NCBI RefSeq assembly: GCF_002734215.1
Contig: NZ_NSEB01000001.1
Coordinates: 1 to 64,000 of the forward strand
DNA length: 64,000 bases
DNA from: Fredinandcohnia onubensis
GTDB taxonomy: Bacteria; Bacillota; Bacilli; Bacillales; Bacillaceae_L
Direction of reading: 5' to 3'
Shown here: piece by piece, positions 34,130 to 42,067 of the stretch
How the letters are laid out: each line of letters begins with the position of its first letter
Numbering within the stretch: the first letter of the stretch is position 1
Translations under genes and position numbers: made by a program
The notes under the pieces: generated by a model
Databases searched by the model: none
What the model saw: the letters and a program-made list of their open reading frames with translations, nothing else
Told to the model about the DNA's origin: nothing

Positions 34130-34924
34130 TTATTTTTTAAAAAATGCCTTTCCCCCTACTTTTTCAACGAGTCGAGGAAACAAGGTATAAAATACACTGC
34201 CCGCATTCATCCAACCTGGCAGATTAATTTCGCGTTTAGGGGTTAGCATGGCATTTACAATTTTAGAAGCGACGAAATCGGGATCAAGCATAAACCGATT
34301 TACATTTTTCGCATATGTACCAGACTCATCAGCAATGTCAAAAAAACGTGTCCGAATCGGTCCTGGATTTACAGCTGTTACATGGATATTTGTGCTTGAA
34401 AGCTCCATCCGAAGGCTATTCGTAAACCCAAGTACCGCATGTTTTGAAGCCGAATACACACTTGATTTTGGTGTCGCGATTTTTCCGGCCTGTGATGCGA
34501 TATTAATAATATGGCCTGAGTTTTGCTGGATCATTGCAGGTAGAACCATCTTTGTACATGAAATGAGTCCAAATACATTAACTTCAAACATTGCCTTCAT
34601 CTGCTCTATTTGTGCATCCACAACATTTGCAAACACACCAAACCCAGCATTATTAACAAGTACATCAATCGTGTTTACATTGCGTAATATGTCCTCAAAT
34701 ACATCTTTTACGTTTTCTGTATCACGAACATCGAGCTTATAAAATAAGCAGTCGATACTGTATTTTTCTTGAATGTTTTGAGCAATTTTTTCTAACTGAT
34801 CATAGCTTCTGGCTAAGAGGATTGGATATGCTCCTTGCTCTGCAACAAGGTAGGCAATTTTTTCGCCAATCCCGCTCGAAGCCCCAGTAATAACAATTTT
34901 CTTTCCTTTAAGTCTTGAATTCAT
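34130..34924 (-). CDS. yqjQ: Short-chain dehydrogenase/reductase (YqjQ-like)
   Basis: 264 aa classical SDR. Cofactor motif [14 protein letters not shown] (about 13), NNAGFG (about 90), catalytic Ser in INIASQAGK and YSASK with the Tyr-Lys pair (about 158-162); PGPIRTRFF follows. A hydrophobic C-terminal tail ([17 protein letters not shown]) is typical of YqjQ-type members. Substrate unknown. Lies downstream of the metallo-beta-lactamase gene; the intervening 269 nt is filled by a dispersed repeat that ends at this gene's ribosome site. Confidence 0.88.
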   Translation of the reverse strand: MNSRLKGKKIVITGASSGIGEKIAYLVAEQGAYPILLARSYDQLEKIAQNIQEKYSIDCLFYKLDVRDTENVKDVFEDILRNVNTIDVLVNNAGFGVFANVVDAQIEQMKAMFEVNVFGLISCTKMVLPAMIQQNSGHIINIASQAGKIATPKSSVYSASKHAVLGFTNSLRMELSSTNIHVTAVNPGPIRTRFFDIADESGTYAKNVNRFMLDPDFVASKIVNAMLTPKREINLPGWMNAGSVFYTLFPRLVEKVGGKAFFKK

Positions 34925-34947
34925 TCGGCCTTTTTCACCTCAAAATT

Positions 34948-35198
34948 AATCAAATGCGCCTCGGCGTATTTGCGCCCGATTTTTAGGCCCACAGGAAGTG
35001 GGTCATAAAGACGTTGCCACAAGAAGTGGCGTATTTAGTCTTTGATCTTACTGCTCGAAAAATTTCATTTAAAAAATCGTGGCATCCGCCGGAGGCTTAA
35101 CTTTATTCAGTCAACGTTAAGACTACCTACTCATATAATATACTAATACAAGTATTTAACTAACCACTTGTTGGGGAGTTCTACTGAATAAAGTTAAT
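34948..35198 (-). repeat. Dispersed structured repeat B, copy 2 (251 bp), carrying the hairpin module of repeat A
   Basis: Shares with copy 1 the palindrome AAATGCGCC-tc-GGCGTATTT, the GGCATCCGCCGGAGGC block and the outer arms TTAACTTTATTCAGT / ACTGAATAAAGTTAA, here separated by about 70 nt instead of 9. Between them is a module matching repeat A: CCCAC-aggaa-GTGGG (34988-35002), AAAGAC (35007-35012) / GTCTTT (35038-35043) enclosing GCCAC-aagaa-GTGGC (35016-35030). Fills the gap between the yqjP and yqjQ genes and overlaps the stop codon of yqjP (35194-35196). Confidence 0.85.
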
Positions 35199-36159
35199 TG
35201 GCGTGATAGATATGTTGTCCGTTCACGACTTCTATCTTAATTTCACCTATTTCTTCAAGGAAGTCAAGCTGTCCAACTGTTTCAGATACCGTAAAGAGAG
35301 GTTGCTTTAAGTATACTTTTGGGAATAACTTAGTACATACCTCAAAGGCAGTCATTGGCTTTTTCTTAATCATTTGAAGAACGTGATATGCCCGCTCTTT
35401 TTGTGAGACAAATCTCTCTTGAATAAGCTCATGAGGGTTCATAATATCGGCTCCATGACCCGTTACAACCTTTGACATGTCAAGTGTTAGAAGTTTACGT
35501 AAAGAATTATTGTACTGGACTAATGGTCTCGGTCTAGCTGTTTCACCAAATTGCGGTGGTTCAAGCAATGGATTTGGTGAGATTTTAGCTAAGAGAGTAT
35601 CTCCTGCAATAAGCATTCCATCCTCTTCACGGTACAAAACAATATGGCTTTGTGCGTGTCCGGGCGTTTCTAACACCTTAAAACCTGTCATACCATCGAT
35701 GATATCTCCTTCTCCTATCGATTTTGTAAGTGATCTACGACAAGAATATTCAAGTTCTTCATCCATATCAACTAAGTTGATAAATGCGGGATCAAGACCT
35801 AATTGAAGAAATAGTTCATTATAAAACGGCTCATTCTCTACAAAAAATTGCTTATCCTGACTTATCCATGGTTGGTTTTTTTGGTGACCTAAAATTGGGA
35901 TATCCTTATTAAAATAATCTAGAAGCCCTACATGGTCCGGGTGATGATGAGTGATTACAATTTGGTCAATATCGGATGGTGTATAGCCTAACTGAGCAAG
36001 CTGCTCATTAAAGGATTGCCACGCTTCCTCCGTTTTTGCACCAGCATCTATTAATGTTAAAGCTTCTCCCTTCACAACATACACATTTACATCTCCGACA
36101 GCAAAAGGTGTTGGCAGGGTTATTTTAAAAACATCCTTGGTCGTGGTAAGTTTATTCAT
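35194..36159 (-). CDS. yqjP: Metallo-beta-lactamase fold hydrolase (YqjP-like)
   Basis: 321 aa. The metal motif ITHHHPDHVGLLDYF (HxHxDH, about 70-84), ETPGHAQSHIVLY and AGDTLLAKISPNP are the metallo-beta-lactamase signatures; the C-terminal part (YHVLQMIKKKPMTAFEVCTKLFP) looks like a winged-helix cap, as in glyoxalase-II/LACTB2-type hydrolases. Substrate unknown. Upstream of yqjQ as in B. subtilis. Confidence 0.88.
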   Translation of the reverse strand: MNKLTTTKDVFKITLPTPFAVGDVNVYVVKGEALTLIDAGAKTEEAWQSFNEQLAQLGYTPSDIDQIVITHHHPDHVGLLDYFNKDIPILGHQKNQPWISQDKQFFVENEPFYNELFLQLGLDPAFINLVDMDEELEYSCRRSLTKSIGEGDIIDGMTGFKVLETPGHAQSHIVLYREEDGMLIAGDTLLAKISPNPLLEPPQFGETARPRPLVQYNNSLRKLLTLDMSKVVTGHGADIMNPHELIQERFVSQKERAYHVLQMIKKKPMTAFEVCTKLFPKVYLKQPLFTVSETVGQLDFLEEIGEIKIEVVNGQHIYHAN

Positions 36160-36308
36160 AGATAAGAAATCTCCTTTGTACTATATCAATAAAGTATCGT
36201 TACATTTATCCATTTTTAGTTTACCTTTTTCATCTTATTTTGTCATTATATTCGAATAACTTCTCTATTATGTAACTGTAATTGGGCTCGTTTTACAAAA
36301 AGAAGGTA

Positions 36309-36337
36309 TTGACATCCAGATAAAATCAGTGCATAAT
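36309..36337 (+). promoter_or_regulatory. Sigma-A promoter of the proI leader
   Basis: TTGACA (36309-36314), 17-nt spacer, CATAAT (36332-36337), just upstream of the T-box leader. The 36160-36308 stretch before it is AT-rich and holds the yqjP upstream region; I see no other gene there. Confidence 0.75.
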
Positions 36338-36343
36338 GACCAT

Positions 36344-36605
36344 TAATATAAATTTCGTAGAGCAATGATTAGGACTAGTAAATCATGTAATGGCAATAAG
36401 AGAGTGAGATCCATCGGCTGAAAGATCTCGTAGCCCGCTTCTTGATTGAACCTACCTATGAGCTGTTAGGAAAACCTAACCGGCTTCCCACGATACGGGT
36501 TCGAGTGGAACATCAAAAAATTAGCTTTTTCAAGATGTTAAGTAAGGTGGTACCGCGGATAGCAGACCTATTCCGTCCTTTAACAAGGATGGAGTAGGTC
36601 TTTTT
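36344..36605 (+). ncRNA. T-box riboswitch (tRNA-Pro type) upstream of proI
   Basis: The leader carries a T-box sequence AAGGTGGTACCGCGG (36544-36558) and a specifier-like GAA-CCT-A (CCT, Pro codon, 36451-36453), with a GGCTGAAAG element at 36417. It ends in a terminator: GACCTATTCCGTCCTT / AAGGATGGAGTAGGTC (36565-36600) plus T5. Uncharged tRNA-Pro would stabilise the antiterminator and allow proI expression, as known for proline biosynthesis genes in Bacillus. The exact 5' end and stem I folding were not computed. Confidence 0.93.
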
Positions 36606-36627
36606 ATTTTATTACGGAGGGATAGTT

Positions 36628-37473
36628 ATGGAAATGAGACAAAATATCGTGTTTGTTGGAGCCGGCTCAATGGCTGAGGCAATGATTTCTGGAATGCTAC
36701 AAAAGGAGCTCTTCTTGCCCAATCAAATTTCTGTAATGAATCGCTCCAATTATGAACGATTAGAAGGTCTAAACAAAGAATATGGTGTAACCATAAGTCA
36801 AAACAAACAAGAAACAATTGAAAATGCTGGAGTCATCCTCCTAGCGATAAAGCCTAAGGACGTTGCAGAAGCTGTTTTAGCAATTAAGGATCACGTCAAT
36901 GAAAACCAACTCATCATCTCTGTGTTAGCAGGAGTATCGACTACAACCATCACCGACTTACTAAACAAAGAAGTTGCTGTAGTCCGTGCTATGCCAAATA
37001 CATCTGCAACCATTGGAAAATCTGCTACTGCATTATCTGTAGGAATGTACGCAAACGAAGACCATTTACTCATTGCACGTCAATTATTTGAAACAATTGG
37101 CATTGTCACAACAGTCGCAGAAAAAGACCTTCATGCGGTCACAGGTCTTTCAGGAAGTGGTCCTGCATATGTATATTATTTAGTCGAAGCAATGGAAAAA
37201 GCAGCTGACGATATCGGTCTTGAAAAAGGAATTGCCAAGGAATTAATCCTTCAAACGATTATTGGTGCAGCGGAAATGCTAAAAAGTTCACCAAAGCCAC
37301 CTGCTACTTTGCGAAAAGAAGTAACAAGTCCAGGCGGTACAACCGAAGCAGGTATAAAGGTATTGGAGCAATTTAACTACCAACAAGCAATGGTGTCTTG
37401 CATAAAGCGTGCTACCGCTCGCTCTGCCGAACTTGGAGAAGCGATGCTCCAATCTGTTTCAGAAAAGAATTAG
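36628..37473 (+). CDS. proI: Pyrroline-5-carboxylate reductase ProI
   Basis: 281 aa; final step of proline biosynthesis (P5C to proline, NADPH). N-terminal Rossmann fold VFVGAGSMAEAMISGML, AIKPKDVAEAV, VVRAMPNTSATIGKSATAL, and the C-terminal signature VTGLSGSGPAYVYYLVEAME with TSPGGTTEAGIKVLE. GGAGG lies 7 nt before the ATG. Controlled by a proline T-box, which supports a biosynthetic rather than a stress role. Confidence 0.96.
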   Translation: MEMRQNIVFVGAGSMAEAMISGMLQKELFLPNQISVMNRSNYERLEGLNKEYGVTISQNKQETIENAGVILLAIKPKDVAEAVLAIKDHVNENQLIISVLAGVSTTTITDLLNKEVAVVRAMPNTSATIGKSATALSVGMYANEDHLLIARQLFETIGIVTTVAEKDLHAVTGLSGSGPAYVYYLVEAMEKAADDIGLEKGIAKELILQTIIGAAEMLKSSPKPPATLRKEVTSPGGTTEAGIKVLEQFNYQQAMVSCIKRATARSAELGEAMLQSVSEKN

Positions 37474-37488
37474 ATGTATGATATCGAA

Positions 37489-37554
37489 GTCAGTAGGATC
37501 TTACCAATCCAGAAAAAGTGATTTAACATTGGTAGGATTTTACTGACATTTTTG
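37489..37554 (+). terminator. Terminator after proI
   Basis: GTCAGTAGGATCTTACCAAT (37489-37508) pairs with ATTGGTAGGATTTTACTGAC (37528-37547) with internal mismatches, then ATTTTTGAT. Confidence 0.65.
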
Positions 37555-37602
37555 ATATACTATTATTTAGAGTACCGAAATAAATCATGATGGGGAGATT
37601 CT

Positions 37603-38796
37603 ATGAGTGCACCGCTTATTAAAGAAACATCACCACAACTAAGTACCACTACAGAAAAAATTTGGACCCGTGATTTTACCCTTATCTGCATATCAAACTT
37701 CTTTATATTTCTCGGCTTTCAGATGACTTTGCCGACAATCCCACTATTTGTAGAACATCTTGGAGGTAATGAACAGCTCATTGGATTAGTCGTTGGCATT
37801 TTTACCTTTTCCGCACTGTTAATCAGACCCTTCGCTGGCCATCAATTAGAAATAAGAGGACGACGCTTCGTATATTTACTTGGGCTTGCCATTTTCGTCC
37901 TATCTGTTGGCACCTACGGAATCATTTCAAGTTTACTCTTTTTATTTTTGTTTCGAATGGTTCAAGGAATTGGCTGGGGCTTTTCAACAACGGCTTCGGG
38001 AACCATCGCAACAGACTTAATCCCTGCCAAAAGACGTGGTGAAGGAATGGGCTATTTTGGTCTATTCGGAAATATCGCACTAGCTTTTGGTCCTTCGTTA
38101 GGCCTTACACTTGCTGGTACAATATCCTATACAAAACTCTTTTCCATTTGCGCCATTTTAGGTTTAGTCGCACTCATCCTATCATCTAGAATCCACTATA
38201 AAAAAATCGAACCAGTAAAAGAAAAACCCAGAAAATGGGATTTTTATGAAGAAACAGCACTCCCTCCTTCGATTCTATTATTCTTTATAACTGTTTCATT
38301 TGGAGGAATTGCAGCCTTTTTACCTTTATATACTGTACAAAAGGGAATATCCGGGATTGAATGGTATTTTCTTTTGTTTGCAGTCGCTCTAATGATTTCC
38401 CGAACCTTTGCAGGACGCCTTTATGATTTGAAGGGACATCGAGCCGTGTTTGCACCTGGTGCTTTTTCGATTGTATTAGCTATGTTGCTATTAGCCTGGT
38501 TACCTAGTAGTCTTGTCCTTTACATAGCAGCTTTTATTTACGGTTTAGGTTTCGGTGCATTGCAGCCTGCCTTACAAGCATGGGCTGTACAAACGGCCCC
38601 AGACAATCGAAAAGGGATGGCGAACGCAACCTTTTTTTCTTCTTTTGATTTAGGAGTGGGGATTGGTGCGATTGCCTTTGGTCAAATCGCTTATTTATTA
38701 GGATACCAATCAATCTACATCGCCTCTGCAATATCTGTGCTAATATCCATTTTGCTTTATTTTACATGGATTGGAAAAAATAATACTTCAGCTTAA
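37603..38796 (+). CDS. MFS transporter
   Basis: 397 aa with 12 predicted membrane segments. The loop 2-3 motif is GHQLEIRGRRFVYLLGLAIF (D/G-x-x-x-x-R-x-G-R-R variant), and RMVQGIGWGFSTTASGTIATDL is the motif in TM4-5 region seen in drug-exporter-type MFS proteins. The substrate cannot be read; related Bacillus proteins (YwoG/YttB type) are annotated as putative drug exporters. GGGGAG precedes the ATG. Confidence 0.87.
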   Translation: MSAPLIKETSPQLSTTTEKIWTRDFTLICISNFFIFLGFQMTLPTIPLFVEHLGGNEQLIGLVVGIFTFSALLIRPFAGHQLEIRGRRFVYLLGLAIFVLSVGTYGIISSLLFLFLFRMVQGIGWGFSTTASGTIATDLIPAKRRGEGMGYFGLFGNIALAFGPSLGLTLAGTISYTKLFSICAILGLVALILSSRIHYKKIEPVKEKPRKWDFYEETALPPSILLFFITVSFGGIAAFLPLYTVQKGISGIEWYFLLFAVALMISRTFAGRLYDLKGHRAVFAPGAFSIVLAMLLLAWLPSSLVLYIAAFIYGLGFGALQPALQAWAVQTAPDNRKGMANATFFSSFDLGVGIGAIAFGQIAYLLGYQSIYIASAISVLISILLYFTWIGKNNTSA

Positions 38797-38891
38797 GGGG
38801 CAATAGTCCCCTTTTTCCTTTTTCATCTTAAATCCCTTATCGTTTCGAAAAAAATTGGATAGAATGAATCTTAGGGATTGGAGGTTGACTT

Positions 38892-40031
38892 ATGAGGAGA
38901 ATCCTTCTATTTATATCTTTCTTATTTTTCCTATACGCCGGTTGGACAGTAATAGATAAACTAGCTGCAAAAACTGATAATCAATCAGTTTTAGATACTA
39001 TTACAACTGAAATTGACAAAGTATCTGAATCTGAAGAACTCGCAAATATAAAAAACAAACTCAACGAAGGTATACAATATATCGAAACATTACTGCAAAC
39101 CTTTGAAGAAAAAGCACCAGAGAATTCGATTATCGACAAAAATGAAGTGGAGAAACCAGAATTAAACGCACCAAGTGAGCAGGCCTTTTCCATTCATAAT
39201 ATCGAGCTTGGGGAAAGTAAACAGACAGTAGAAGCGAAACTTGGGGATCCAAAACGGGTGTCTTTAAATGAATATGGAACGAACTGGTATACGTATCATG
39301 AAGACTATCACAATTTTATGTTGGTGGCTTTTGACTCGGAGAATAAAGTTGTAGGTTTATACACAAATCAGGACCTTATCTCATCAACAAAAGGAATCAA
39401 GTATGGAACCCCAAAACAAGAAGCACTTAATCTACTTGGTGAACCAATGACGCGAATTCAAAAAGGATTTGTCTATTATGAATTTCAGCAGGACCGGGAC
39501 TATGATGTGTTCCATATAGATAACACCTATGTCACCCTTTTTTATGATAAACATCAGAATAACACGGTGACCTCGATTCAAATTGTTTCAGACGCTCTAG
39601 AGCAAAAAAGAGCCGATTTTTACACCGATGCAAGTGAGCAGTTGAAAGAAGGGTTTGAATATCAATTATTTGACCTAACAAATGCATCTAGAGTAAATCA
39701 TGGACTAGGGGTTCTAACTTGGGATGATCATGTGAAGGAAACGGCTCGAAAGCATAGCTTAGATATGGCGCAAAACGATTATTTTAGCCACACTAATTTA
39801 CAAGGACAGTCTCCGTTTGATCGAATGATTGAGGATGAAATTTTATTTACCATTGCTGGTGAAAATCTCGCTTATGGGCAATTTAGCAGTATTTTTGCCC
39901 ATGAAGGTTTAATGAACTCAATGGGACATCGAGAAAATATTTTAAAAAAAGAATATAAATATTTAGGTGTGGGAGTCGCCTTTAATACGGAGTCTCACCC
40001 CTATTACACAGAAAACTTTTACACAAAATAA
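38892..40031 (+). CDS. Secreted CAP-domain protein with CAP-associated N-terminal domain (YlbC-like)
   Basis: 379 aa. A signal-anchor (ILLFISFLFFLYAGWTVI, 4-21) and a spacer helix precede a two-part beta domain with LGESKQTVEAKLGDPKR and YGTPKQEALNLLGEPMTR repeats (about 100-230), the CAP-associated region. The C-terminal CAP/SCP domain follows: LTNASRVNHGLGVLTWDD, HSLDMAQNDYFSH and GENLAYG with GHRENILKKEYKYLGVGVA. Extracytoplasmic; biochemical role unknown. Confidence 0.9.
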   Translation: MRRILLFISFLFFLYAGWTVIDKLAAKTDNQSVLDTITTEIDKVSESEELANIKNKLNEGIQYIETLLQTFEEKAPENSIIDKNEVEKPELNAPSEQAFSIHNIELGESKQTVEAKLGDPKRVSLNEYGTNWYTYHEDYHNFMLVAFDSENKVVGLYTNQDLISSTKGIKYGTPKQEALNLLGEPMTRIQKGFVYYEFQQDRDYDVFHIDNTYVTLFYDKHQNNTVTSIQIVSDALEQKRADFYTDASEQLKEGFEYQLFDLTNASRVNHGLGVLTWDDHVKETARKHSLDMAQNDYFSHTNLQGQSPFDRMIEDEILFTIAGENLAYGQFSSIFAHEGLMNSMGHRENILKKEYKYLGVGVAFNTESHPYYTENFYTK

Positions 40032-40087
40032 GGCATTTCACCTATATCCCTCTCAATTTTTGGTTATCCTACCAAAGAGGTGATTTT

Positions 40088-40900
40088 GTGAAATTGGTAC
40101 GTTTTTTATTATTCTTAGGCCTTCTTAGTGGCTTTCACAGTGTAACTCTTGCCGGGCAAAATGATGTTGAATATGGCCCTTTTACAATTGTTCAAAAAGA
40201 GTATGTTGATATAGACGGTGATGGTAAAAAGGACATCATTGAGCTTTACGCACGAAAAAATCAATATAACCTTGCGAATGAATGGTCTTTAAAAATCAAT
40301 GGGGACCAAGTAGGAACCTATCATAATAAACAGGATTTATATCAGCTGGCTGAAATGCAGTTTGCAGATGTCATTCAAAACGGGAAACAGGATATTCTCC
40401 TCTATTTTCGTTCTATCGGAAGTGGAGGTATCACTGGTTTAACTGTCCTAAGCTATACAGGTGAAAAAGTGGAGGAAATCTTTACTGACCCCAATACTTC
40501 AGGATGGTTTGACGAAGCAAAAAAGCGTTTTTCAATTAAATACAAGGGCGATTATCAAGTCGAATTTATTGATAAGCAAACTAGCTTGGAAGCAGTCATA
40601 CCATTATCAGAAGAGCGCTACCGGGATTTTCCTGATAAAAAGGAACTACAGAATCGACTACAAGAAATGGAGACATGGGTGGACCCAGCTTCGGGATATC
40701 GTTTCGATAAATTAACCAAAATGAAGCCGCAAGAAATTGTCGCAATTCAGGCTGTTTCTGGAATTGCCCACTATGACGTAATTGCTTATTTCGAAACAAG
40801 ATATAATTTTGATAAGCAAAATCAAAAATACGTGCCAACAAAAGTGGCACTCATAAGTAAAGAAACAGGAAAGAAATTAGCTGAAGCCCCTGTTAAATAA
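40088..40900 (+). CDS. Exported hypothetical protein with FG-GAP/VCBS-like repeat
   Basis: 270 aa. An N-terminal signal peptide (LVRFLLFLGLLSGFHSVTLAG) is followed by a calcium-loop-like DIDGDGKKDIIELY (about 40) and a second VIQNGKQDILLYF, resembling integrin-like beta-propeller repeats. No catalytic motif recognised. GTG start with AAAGAGG upstream. 56 nt after the CAP gene, in a possible operon of extracytoplasmic proteins. Confidence 0.75.
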   Translation: MKLVRFLLFLGLLSGFHSVTLAGQNDVEYGPFTIVQKEYVDIDGDGKKDIIELYARKNQYNLANEWSLKINGDQVGTYHNKQDLYQLAEMQFADVIQNGKQDILLYFRSIGSGGITGLTVLSYTGEKVEEIFTDPNTSGWFDEAKKRFSIKYKGDYQVEFIDKQTSLEAVIPLSEERYRDFPDKKELQNRLQEMETWVDPASGYRFDKLTKMKPQEIVAIQAVSGIAHYDVIAYFETRYNFDKQNQKYVPTKVALISKETGKKLAEAPVK

Positions 40901-40905
40901 AGAAA

Positions 40906-40940
40906 GGCATCGACAGATAAAGTCGATGCTTATTTTTTTA
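40906..40940 (+). terminator. Terminator after the exported FG-GAP-like gene
   Basis: GCATCGAC / GTCGATGC stem with AGATAAA loop, then TTATTTTTTT. Confidence 0.92.
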
Positions 40941-41002
40941 ATATGTATAACTAAAATGATATAATATTTAGTATTACGAAATACATAGGAGGCTTAAATC
41001 AC

Positions 41003-42022
41003 ATGGAATCAGCATTATTCTCACCCTATACAATTAAAAATGTTACCTTAAAAAATAGAATTGTTATGTCACCGATGTGTATGTATTCCAGTCACAATGA
41101 GGATGGGATGCTACAGGATTGGCATTATACCCATTATGTTAGCCGTGCTGTTGGTCAGGTAGGGCTAATCATGGTAGAGGCAACCGCAGTAACCCCGCAA
41201 GGAAGAATCTCGCCACAGGATTTAGGTATTTGGAGCGACGATCATGTGCCAGGATTAAAAAAGCTAGTTGAAATGATTAAAGCATATGGCTCAAAAACAT
41301 CCATTCAAATTGCCCATGCCGGACGAAAAGCAACAGTTACAGGAGATATCGTTGCTCCTTCTGCCATTGCATTTAATGAAAGCTACAAAACACCAAAGGA
41401 ATTAACAAGTCATGAAATAAAGGAAACCATTGCTGCATTTAAGGCAGGAGCAAGACGTGCAAAAGAAGTTGGCTTTGATATTATTGAAATCCATGGGGCA
41501 CACGGCTATTTAATAAACGAGTTTTTGTCTCCACTTTCAAATAAACGTGAAGATGAATATGGCGGGAGTCCCCAAAATCGCTACCGCTTCCTAGAAGAGG
41601 TAATCGAAGCTATTAAAGAAGTATGGGATGGTCCACTATTTGTTCGAGTGTCAGCAAATGATTACACGGAAGGTGGTTTGACTCCTGCCGATTATGTGCA
41701 ATATGCAAAACAGATGAAAGACCAAGGTGTAGATCTAATCGATGTCAGTTCTGGTGCTGTTGTACCCGCAAAAATTGATACATATCCAGGCTATCAGGTT
41801 AGTTTTGCAGATAAAATTCGCAATGAAGCCAGTATCCCTACTGGTGCAGTTGGGTTGATTACCAAAGCTGTTCAAGCTGAGGAGATTTTAAAAAACAATC
41901 GGGCTGATTTAATATTTATTGCTCGAGAATTACTACGTGACCCTTATTGGCCAAGAACGGCTGCTAAAGAGCTTGGTGTTTCAATTGATAGTCCAAAACA
42001 ATACGAACGCGGTTGGCTTTAA
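41003..42022 (+). CDS. namA: NADPH dehydrogenase NamA (old yellow enzyme family)
   Basis: 339 aa FMN ene-reductase, colinear with B. subtilis YqjM as I recall: [14 protein letters not shown] with the flavin-tuning Cys (about residue 26), QIAHAGRKA (substrate His pair region), [21 protein letters not shown] and a C-terminal [13 protein letters not shown] with the inter-subunit Arg. Reduces activated C=C bonds of enones and nitro compounds, and likely takes part in electrophile detoxification. AGGAGG precedes the ATG. Convergent with the SNF2 gene. Confidence 0.95.
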   Translation: MESALFSPYTIKNVTLKNRIVMSPMCMYSSHNEDGMLQDWHYTHYVSRAVGQVGLIMVEATAVTPQGRISPQDLGIWSDDHVPGLKKLVEMIKAYGSKTSIQIAHAGRKATVTGDIVAPSAIAFNESYKTPKELTSHEIKETIAAFKAGARRAKEVGFDIIEIHGAHGYLINEFLSPLSNKREDEYGGSPQNRYRFLEEVIEAIKEVWDGPLFVRVSANDYTEGGLTPADYVQYAKQMKDQGVDLIDVSSGAVVPAKIDTYPGYQVSFADKIRNEASIPTGAVGLITKAVQAEEILKNNRADLIFIARELLRDPYWPRTAAKELGVSIDSPKQYERGWL

Positions 42023-42035
42023 TAACCAGCTAAAA

Positions 42036-42066
42036 AAATCGACAAGTGCCTTTGCCTTGTCGATTT
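42036..42066 (-). terminator. Terminator after the SNF2 helicase gene (shared with namA)
   Basis: AAATCGACAAG / CTTGTCGATTT with 9-nt loop; T7 on the minus strand. Between convergent genes, so likely bidirectional. Confidence 0.85.
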
Positions 42067-42067
42067 C

